A DNA stretch of 25,322 nucleotides from Obelidium mucronatum. Its lineage: Eukaryota; Chytridiomycota; Chytridiomycetes; Chytridiales; Chytriomycetaceae. This document shows, piece after piece, positions 19,262 through 25,322 of this stretch. The position numbers and the translations under genes were made by a program. The notes under the pieces were generated by a model. It made no database searches. It was not told where the DNA came from and saw only the letters and a program-made list of their open reading frames with translations. Position 1 is the stretch's first letter, and every line of letters starts with the position of its first letter. The stretch covers positions 1 through 25,322 of the forward strand of contig JAIVFH010000351.1 in NCBI GenBank assembly GCA_025765595.1. The letters run 5' to 3'.

Positions 19262-19270
19262 CTTTATATA
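19262..19270 (-). promoter_or_regulatory. TATA-like element of the phosphate transporter
   Basis: Read on the minus strand, TATATAAAG lies about 67-75 bp upstream of the ATG at 19195. It is the best TATA match in the 293-bp spacer. I found no CACGTG (the yeast phosphate-response core) there, so phosphate control by that motif is not supported. Confidence 0.5.
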
Positions 19271-19488
19271 GGTTTCGCTGGGAGGGCATGCATTTGGGTT
19301 TTCTACAAGCTGATTTGAGAAATTGGCAAGTGCCCCCCGAATAAAAAGCCTCGTATTAATTTCCGGTAATTGTTTCTCCCAATTAGCAGCCATAAATACA
19401 AGACGAACGAGGCTCTCGAATACAAGTAGACATCCTCCATAAACTATATCGACTGAAAGCACTTTATTGTCGTAATGAGGTCTCCGCC

Positions 19489-20807
19489 TCAGTCCCGCAT
19501 ACGCGAAAAGAAAGCTCGCCGCTTCCGGTTAGCGGCTTCCTTCTTTTCGATATGCGCAACACTATTCGTAACACCGCCATGATCCACATGAAAGTTGGAT
19601 TCGTGAATTCCATAAGTATTTCCCCACTTCAAATCCCGATCCACACCTGTCCTCTCGAACCTCCCAGCATGTTCCAAGCTCCTCTGAATTGCGGTGCAAT
19701 ACGAATCCACTGGCAAGTCGTGCAGATAGTAACCGAAAGGGTTTTCAATCTTGACGCTAATTTCAAAGACTCCCATCATAACGAAAGCGGCAAAGAATGT
19801 GACAGGGATTGTGAACCACTTGAGGACGGGAACGAGTTGGAATGGGATCGCGATGAGGTAGAGGAACATGACTTGGCGAAGAGTGATTGAATATGCAGCT
19901 GGAAGCGGAGTGGATTCAATTCTCTCCAATTGGGTGAATTGCTCAACGAGGGCGCTGATGGTGTTGCAGAGTGGTGGTGCCGTTTGGCCATGGGAATTTA
20001 GGTATGCTTGTATATGTGTGAGAATGTCAAGAGGGATATTTTTCGTGATGGGAGGGTGGTTGTGAGATGACTTAGATGAGGCAGTCAACATTGAAGGAGA
20101 CTTGCGAATGACTTTTGGCATGTGGTCAATATGAGGTACAAGGTCTGGGTAAACTGCATGATATTCTTCGCGGAGACGGTGTTTGACTGCATGCGAAAAG
20201 CCAGAAAGGAGTTTGATTGCTGATTGTTGGGTTTCTTCTTCCAGTTCAGTGGAAGCTGTCAATCGGAAAAATCAGTCACAATCTGTAGCAGACAAGCGAA
20301 TACATACTCTTCACTGTCACTCGAATCAAACGGGCGAGATTGAATGTATGAAAATGTATAGAACTCCAGATTTTGCGCCCTTCCCAGAAGCGGTCGCTGT
20401 GAAATTAGATTCAGATATAATGACGAATCCAACCAATGGTCTGGCAAACTCAACTATGCGGTATTAAGCCTGAAACCAAGCAAGAGAGACAAAACAACTC
20501 CAACGACGGTTGTGTATCCAGCGTTATATGGTGGTAGTCTGTTCAAAAAGTTGACAGCAGGCACTAGTGTGAAGATACACACAAGGGCAGACCAAAGTGA
20601 CACGACAACTAATAGATAAAATATTGACGGGATAATCGAAACTTGGATTCTGAGGACATCGATCCAATGTTCAGAGTGGTGGTTGTTTATGCTGTGGCGG
20701 GCTGAAACTGGAACCTGCTCCGGTAGAGCGGCAGTTGTCATGATGTCATTCAAAGGGATCTTTACAGATGGGGGAAGATCTGTGGGACGTTCTTGAGACG
20801 CAGGCAT
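19489..20807 (-). CDS. Bestrophin-like anion channel (RFP-TM family)
   Basis: Exons 20807-20455, 20396-20308 and 20255-19489, with introns of 58 and 52 bp, give 402 residues. The start is the ATG at 20807; upstream codons in frame contain no ATG. The splice rebuilds the family hallmark GFRLNTAYDRFWEGRKIW, followed by NLARLIRV. The C-terminal half contains RQVMFLYLIAIPFQLVPVL, FVMMGVFEISVKIENPFGY and LPVDSYC, all typical of the bestrophin/UPF0187 group. Members form pentameric anion channels. There are two membrane segments near 65-130 and two more near 265-320. A hydrophilic insert (HNHPPITKNIPLDILTHIQ) lies between them. The final basic segment (AANRKRRAFFSRMRD) should be cytosolic. It is head to head with the F-box/LRR gene at 20847, with 39 bp between the ATGs. 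Confidence 0.88.
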
Positions 20808-20846
20808 TGGTTTGAGTTGACGATGAGGCTCTAAATTGATTGGAAA

Positions 20847-21863
20847 ATGAAATCCCCTCAAGTCAACGACATCCCGAACGAACTTCTGACTGAAATTCTT
20901 CTTTGGATTTCACCTCGAAAAGTATTCAAGTTTCGCCGAGTTTCAAAACTCTTTGATGCTGTGTTATGTACAGCTCACTATGCAAAACGAAGCATATCCT
21001 TTCATCGAAAAGTCCTTGAGACCATCGAAGATAGCTCCGATGTGGAGAGCGATGAAGCTTATCTGTATAGGGATGAAGATGAAGAGGCACAGAATGCGAG
21101 GTTACAGCAGGAACACAATGACTGGATGGACCTGATAACCCGCCGCTTGATGTTTATGAGATCCCCGCCACAGTTTCAATACGCATTCGCTCGTGAATTC
21201 TTAAAGGCGCGGCCATACCTAATTTGGGACTTTGAAGATGCAAAGAATCTCTGTGACAACATGAGTATCCCCGCAGCCATTGAATGTCTGGAGGCTGTTA
21301 CCGAGCTCGTTATCACCTGTGTCACGGCATCGATTCCGAAAGAGATTGGAAGATTGTCGTCTTTGGAGCGTCTCTATTTATGTTGCAACACCCTCTCTGG
21401 AATGATTCCGGATGAAATTGGAAAGTTGGCTCAACTATGTGAGCTCAATTTGAATACAAATTGTTTGTCTGGAACGATACCAGATGCTTTGGCGACTCTC
21501 CTTTGTCTGCAAATCCTTAACTTGGGTAGGAATCAACTCCATGGCCCCATTCCATCGTGGATTGGTGATATGCATGCCTTAACAACTCTTGATTTGAGTT
21601 CGAACAAACTCACTGGTGAAATTCCCGAATCTATGGGGAGGTTGAAAAATCTGAAAACTCTGTACCTGCACTCGAACCAGCTGACTGGTGATATACCGAC
21701 GTCTTTGGCAATCGAGACCCTCACGCATATATACTTGGGAAATAATATGCTGACTGGAGAAATCCCGTCGGAAGTACAGGCGTTAAAGTATTTGAAGTAT
21801 TTTGACGTACAAGGGAATACCAATGTTACTTGCAGTTTCGATTGTCCAACATTAAAATTATAA
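20847..21863 (+). CDS. F-box/leucine-rich repeat protein (338 aa)
   Basis: A single exon from the ATG at 20847. The F-box is DIPNELLTEILLWISPRKVFKFRRVSKLFDAVL, close to that of the gene at 11211. An acidic stretch (about 58-80, SSDVESDEAYLYRDEDEE) comes next. About seven LRRs of the plant-type 24-residue pattern occupy roughly 145-330, for example NKLTGEIPESMGRLKNLKT and NQLTGDIPTSLAIETLTHIY. The LRRs are more regular than in the 11211 paralogue. It is probably an SCF substrate receptor (inference). Its 5' end nearly touches that of the bestrophin gene. The paralogue repeats this head-to-head layout with a different partner. Confidence 0.87.
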   Translation: MKSPQVNDIPNELLTEILLWISPRKVFKFRRVSKLFDAVLCTAHYAKRSISFHRKVLETIEDSSDVESDEAYLYRDEDEEAQNARLQQEHNDWMDLITRRLMFMRSPPQFQYAFAREFLKARPYLIWDFEDAKNLCDNMSIPAAIECLEAVTELVITCVTASIPKEIGRLSSLERLYLCCNTLSGMIPDEIGKLAQLCELNLNTNCLSGTIPDALATLLCLQILNLGRNQLHGPIPSWIGDMHALTTLDLSSNKLTGEIPESMGRLKNLKTLYLHSNQLTGDIPTSLAIETLTHIYLGNNMLTGEIPSEVQALKYLKYFDVQGNTNVTCSFDCPTLKL

Positions 21864-22214
21864 ATGGAGGATTGAACACGGAATAAAAATGATTATAGAG
21901 CGCATCCAGAGTATCACGTAAAAATATCATCCACGGAAGTCAACGATATTGGCGACAAGAGTTACGACGAGAAAGAAAACGGTGAATGCTTGGATATCCA
22001 CGAGAAACTAAATTCTTTAATAAACCACTTGAAATAATTTAGATGACTTGCTCTTTTTGTTGTCCCGAGTTGGAATTATATATTTAAGCTTTTGACAACT
22101 GGTGGTTTTGGAAAAGTAGGAATGTCGAGTTTTCAAAAAAATGGAAATTTCAAGGTTGATACGGCATTATATTTTAGGTGAATACTTCGGTTGCTACTTT
22201 AAGAAGTAAGGTTG
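21864..22214. other. Spacer between convergent LRR and thiolase genes
   Basis: 351 bp of AT-rich sequence with no open frame of note and no RNA gene that I can recognise. It should hold the 3' ends of both transcripts. AATAAA-type motifs occur near 21884 and TTTAATAAA near 22016. Confidence 0.55.
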
Positions 22215-23800
22215 CTACAAGACTTCATTCTCCACCAACGCGGCGACGCCCATTCCAATACCAACGCACATACTGATGACTCCAAACTTTTCCTTACGTC
22301 TTCTTAGTTCTGGCAACAACGTCGCAATTTGCCGGGCGCCGGTGGCTCCCATAGGGTGGCCAAAGGCAATCGCACCACCTTTTGGATTCACCTTCTCGAC
22401 ATTAATCCCAAGCTTCTTGACGCAATACACCGCCTGGGACGCGAAGGCTTCATTGATTTCCCAGATTCCGATATCGTTGATGGCAAGACCTGTTTGGGTC
22501 AAAAGCTGTGGGATGGCCAAGGCGGGACCAATCCCCATAATCGAAGGTGGGCACCCAACGGCTGTGAATCCAAGGAATCGGGCGATTGGCTTCAATCCCT
22601 TTTTTTCAGCGTAGGAACGGCGACAAAGGAGAACTGCGGCAGCACCATCAGTGACTTGAGAAGAGTTACCCGCGGTCGAGGTGCCATCCTTCTTGAAGGC
22701 AGGCTTCAACTTTGCCAAGAGTTCTGCAGTAGGAACTCTGATTCCGTCGTCGGCCGCAACAACGGTTCCATCGGCGAGTTTGATTGGTGCGATTTCTTCC
22801 GCAAAAAGACCTTCTTTGGCGGCCTTGGCGGCAAGTGTATGAGAGCGGAGGGCGAACGCGTCTTGTTCTGCGCGAGTGACTCCGAATTGTTCAGCCACGT
22901 TTTCTGAAGTGGTTCCCATTGGAATCTGGGCAAAGACTTTTTTAATCGTTGCACTAGTTATAATTCCGCTATACCATAACATCGGCAGCGGGCCCGTAGG
23001 CCATGACCTGTGGGGAAAGATCTGTTGGCATAGCTCCTGGGCCGTAGTACCTAAGGAAAGATACATCAATCAATCGTATCCAAAGAAAGAGAAAAAGGAT
23101 TGATATCTACATTGACATTGACTCAACACCAGCACCGATACCAATATCAATGAATCCAGCTTTGATGGCGGCGGCGATGCTTCCAACAGTGGCGAGACCG
23201 GAAGAGCATTGGCGGTTGACAGCCGCAGCTGGGACAGAGTTGGGGAAACCTCTACAAAGAACGCGTTTTTTAACTTGAAAGAGACACAAATACCGGCAGC
23301 GAAAAGTAATTTAGAGGGATGATAGACCTACCCATACAAAGCCGCCATTCTTGCTGTGGTCACTCCAGCTCCAGGCATCAATACATTCCCGACCTGAATA
23401 TCCTGGACAATGCCAGGTTCGATTCCAGTCTTCTTAATAAGAGCCTATTTGTTGATTTGTTTTTTGTTCGTGATGATGGGTGTCAAAAGACAATGGAATC
23501 AGGGTTGTTCGCTTCGCTACCTTGAACACTTCTCCCATGATATATTCTGGGTGGGTTTCCTTAAAGGCGCCCTTTCCTCCCTTGCAGAGAGGAGAGCGGA
23601 TGGCTTCGATGATGACAACGTCATCGGGGCTCTTTGGTGCCTTGGCTGGCAGTTGATACACCGACTTAGATTGAAAAGCACAAGCAGCAACAAAATACAA
23701 AGAATAAAAATCTACCAAGACACGACTTTGAGCCCGATGAGGCTGGAGCAGCTGTTGGTGGCGCCAAGTGTTGGGCAATTGCTGAAATTCGAGAGCTCAT
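22215..23800 (-). CDS. 3-ketoacyl-CoA thiolase, peroxisomal (acetyl-CoA C-acyltransferase)
   Basis: Six exons (23800-23716, 23645-23521, 23444-23332, 23251-23111, 23050-22975, 22925-22215), with introns of 49-80 bp, give 416 residues. The enzyme cleaves 3-ketoacyl-CoA to acetyl-CoA and a shortened acyl-CoA, the last step of beta-oxidation. The N-terminus MSSRISAIAQHL contains R-I-x5-H-L, a perfect PTS2 peroxisomal signal, as in yeast Pot1. Catalytic features are Cys123 in NRQCSSGL, His370 in GHPMGATG and Cys400 in CVGIGMG, together with NEAFASQAV. SENVAEQFGVTR is also typical. No PTS1 tripeptide is seen: the chain ends NEVL. The splice joins reconstruct conserved blocks such as ALYGGFPNSVPAAAVNRQC, which makes the exon model convincing. 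Confidence 0.93.
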
Positions 23801-23836
23801 TTTTGTTGATTTCTTTTTTTTGAAACTTGATTTCAA

Positions 23837-23842
23837 CACGTG
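23837..23842 (-). promoter_or_regulatory. CACGTG E-box upstream of the thiolase
   Basis: A palindromic CACGTG lies 36 bp upstream of the thiolase ATG. Basic helix-loop-helix factors bind this core. A single hexamer this close to the ATG could be chance, and it may fall in the 5' leader. Confidence 0.3.
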
Positions 23843-23909
23843 GGATTCATTCGGGAATAACTGTATTTTATCTCATGGGAGGGTCTTAATAAATTGACAA
23901 TAACTTCTT

Positions 23910-25322
23910 CTACCAGTTGCAGTAGCATTCGTCTGCTGGAATAAAACACTCTTGACATATTTTTCGTCCGTCTGGAGTCTCCAAGGCATCGCCATCTCCC
24001 CCGGAAGCCCCACCGCCGGCAGTAGGATACGCACTCATTACGCTTTGAAAAGAGTCCCGGTGGTTTTCTTTGGCGTACCCGTCACTTCCTGCATACCCAT
24101 TGCTGCTTGAGTTACCAGCTTCACTTCCAGCACCATCGTCATCTTCAGCCATCACAAACTCATCCTCCAGAGTTTCCGCTCGTTCTTGTAGTTCTTGATC
24201 CGTCATTATCGTGGTTCTTGTCAAAGTATTGAAGCGTTGCAGCATTTCCTGCGCCTCGCCCTCTTTACGTTGCAGCAACATCATACTCGCGCGATTCTTC
24301 ATGGCGTTAACGTTTCTTGAAGACGTTGAGGACATGCCAACATCTTCATCATTGAGGGATCCAAACTACCCCCAACAGGACTGCCCATCGAATCAGGAAT
24401 ATTCGGGCTCAACGGACTTGGCCTCTTCACCGGACACAGGTGCTGGGATCCTTCCTTCCTTGATTGCCCGCGCTTCTTCCCTCCTCCTCCGTTCTTCATT
24501 CTCTCTGGCCTCACGAATCAGCCGTTTCGCTTCCTCTTCCACTTTCCGTCGGTTCTCCTTGACGGAATCCTCGAACCCAAAAAGAAAAACGGCATGGCTG
24601 TGAAGATGTGTGTCAACTGGTTTTCTTGTGTCGTCCACGACAGTGTTGGCGGTTTTGATGTGGAAGTTGGGGTCTGGGTTCTGTTGGACGATTGCAAAGA
24701 GTTCTGGGATTGGAATGTATTCCTCGGGGTCTTCGGCGAAATAGGCGCATGTTTCGAGCCATGCCGAATGGAGGATTGTGAAATGGGTTCGGAGGGTTGT
24801 TAGGTCAGTGTGTGATTGCGTGAGAGCGGGGTTTAAGGAGAGAAAAGGAATTGTGGGTTTTGTAGCGATAATTTTGGAGGGTGGCGAGTGTGGTTTCTAG
24901 GTTGATCAAGTGGGCCATGAGTGCTCGGAGGTCGATTTGGCGGATTCTTTTGAGGTTGTGGAATTTGAGGGTGAAGTCGAGTACCTTTACAGGAGAAAAA
25001 AACAGTGTGATGGGTCAATGGAAAATAATCCAGATGGACAATATTTCATGGATTAAACTCACATCAGGTCGATTCTTGTTAACCAAATCCACCAACAGAG
25101 ACATCAAACTCCAGTTTCCATCCGCACTTTTAACGTCCTTCAACCGCGCAAGACCATCCAGCCTGAACCCAATCGCTTTCGCCTCTTTCCCCATCCAAGG
25201 CCTGAAACTAGCATTCCCACCTCCCAAATCCTGGTTCGTCATCTGTCCCAACTGATAAACCGTCCTCAAATCACTTCAAATCCGAGGAAGTCTGCAACTG
25301 CGTACACATTGCGTCATGGCCG
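23910..25322 (-). CDS. Formin, C-terminal FH2 part (partial; frame disrupted)
   Basis: Formins nucleate and elongate actin filaments through a dimeric FH2 domain. Here the second half of FH2 runs off the window edge. GFRLDGLARLKDVKSADGNW corresponds to the FH2 core FxLxxLxKLxDtKSxD. CAYFAEDPEEYIPIPELFAI is the late FH2 motif (xEYFxEDPxxxxxEEFF). A charged helix (VKENRRKVEEEAKRLIREAR) follows, as in the family's post-FH2 region. An intron at 24985-25062 (GTGAGT...GTAAAG) is clear, and a second at 24366-24437 is possible. Between the conserved blocks the frame shifts by +1 near 25266-25280, 24806-24840 and 24613-24680, and no intron signal explains these. The tail (24365-23910) is acidic and ends in a Cys-rich CQECFIPADECYCNW. 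This is either a pseudogene or it carries sequence errors. The tail could also be a separate small gene. Confidence 0.65.

Noticed and set aside
24385..24450. Antizyme-type frameshift site (TCC TGA T) in the formin tail
   Set aside because: The motif occurs near 24398, but the +1 frame beyond it soon ends and does not join the last open frame. An intron at 24366-24437 explains the region better.

Overview
The window looks like nuclear DNA from a fungus, most likely a flagellated early-diverging lineage such as a chytrid. This is an inference from gene content. Genes are packed on both strands with very short spacers, and those that are split have GT-AG introns of only about 43-80 bp. The set includes a peroxisomal thiolase with a PTS2 signal, a Pho4-family phosphate transporter, a fungal-type lipoxygenase, a bestrophin-like channel and a formin. 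A Dpy-30-motif protein (a family common in flagellar and chromatin complexes) and lineage-type expansions of F-box/ankyrin and F-box/LRR genes are also present.

Layout. 1-462: frame-disrupted end of an aspartate kinase carrying a 48-bp tandem duplication. 579-1170: Dpy-30-motif protein. 1238-2032: F-box-like/ankyrin gene. 2125-8606: a complete-looking 6.48-kb CACTA-like DNA transposon. It has 25-bp terminal inverted repeats, a three-exon tnp2-like transposase (+) and a five-exon accessory gene (-) that start head to head. 8940-9062: decayed ankyrin gene. 9263-11198: lipoxygenase (-). 11211-12191: F-box/LRR gene (+), immediately head to head with the lipoxygenase. 12252-17385: three more ankyrin-family genes and a C2H2 zinc-finger gene. 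17558-19195: phosphate:cation symporter. 19489-20807 and 20847-21863: a second head-to-head pair, bestrophin and F-box/LRR. 22215-23800: 3-ketoacyl-CoA thiolase. 23910 to the window end: C-terminal part of a formin whose frame is broken several times.

How it fits together. The conserved metabolic and membrane genes form no single pathway. They are housekeeping-type islands interleaved with a fast-evolving repertoire: four F-box-like/ankyrin genes plus one relic, and two F-box/LRR genes. One transposon sits among them. The repertoire genes share an F-box-like start followed by a repeat domain, so they look like substrate-recognition modules for ubiquitin ligases (inference). The most unusual item is the transposon, whose second gene resembles nothing I can name.

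Limits. All exon joins were made by hand from splice signals and frame continuity. No database search was possible.
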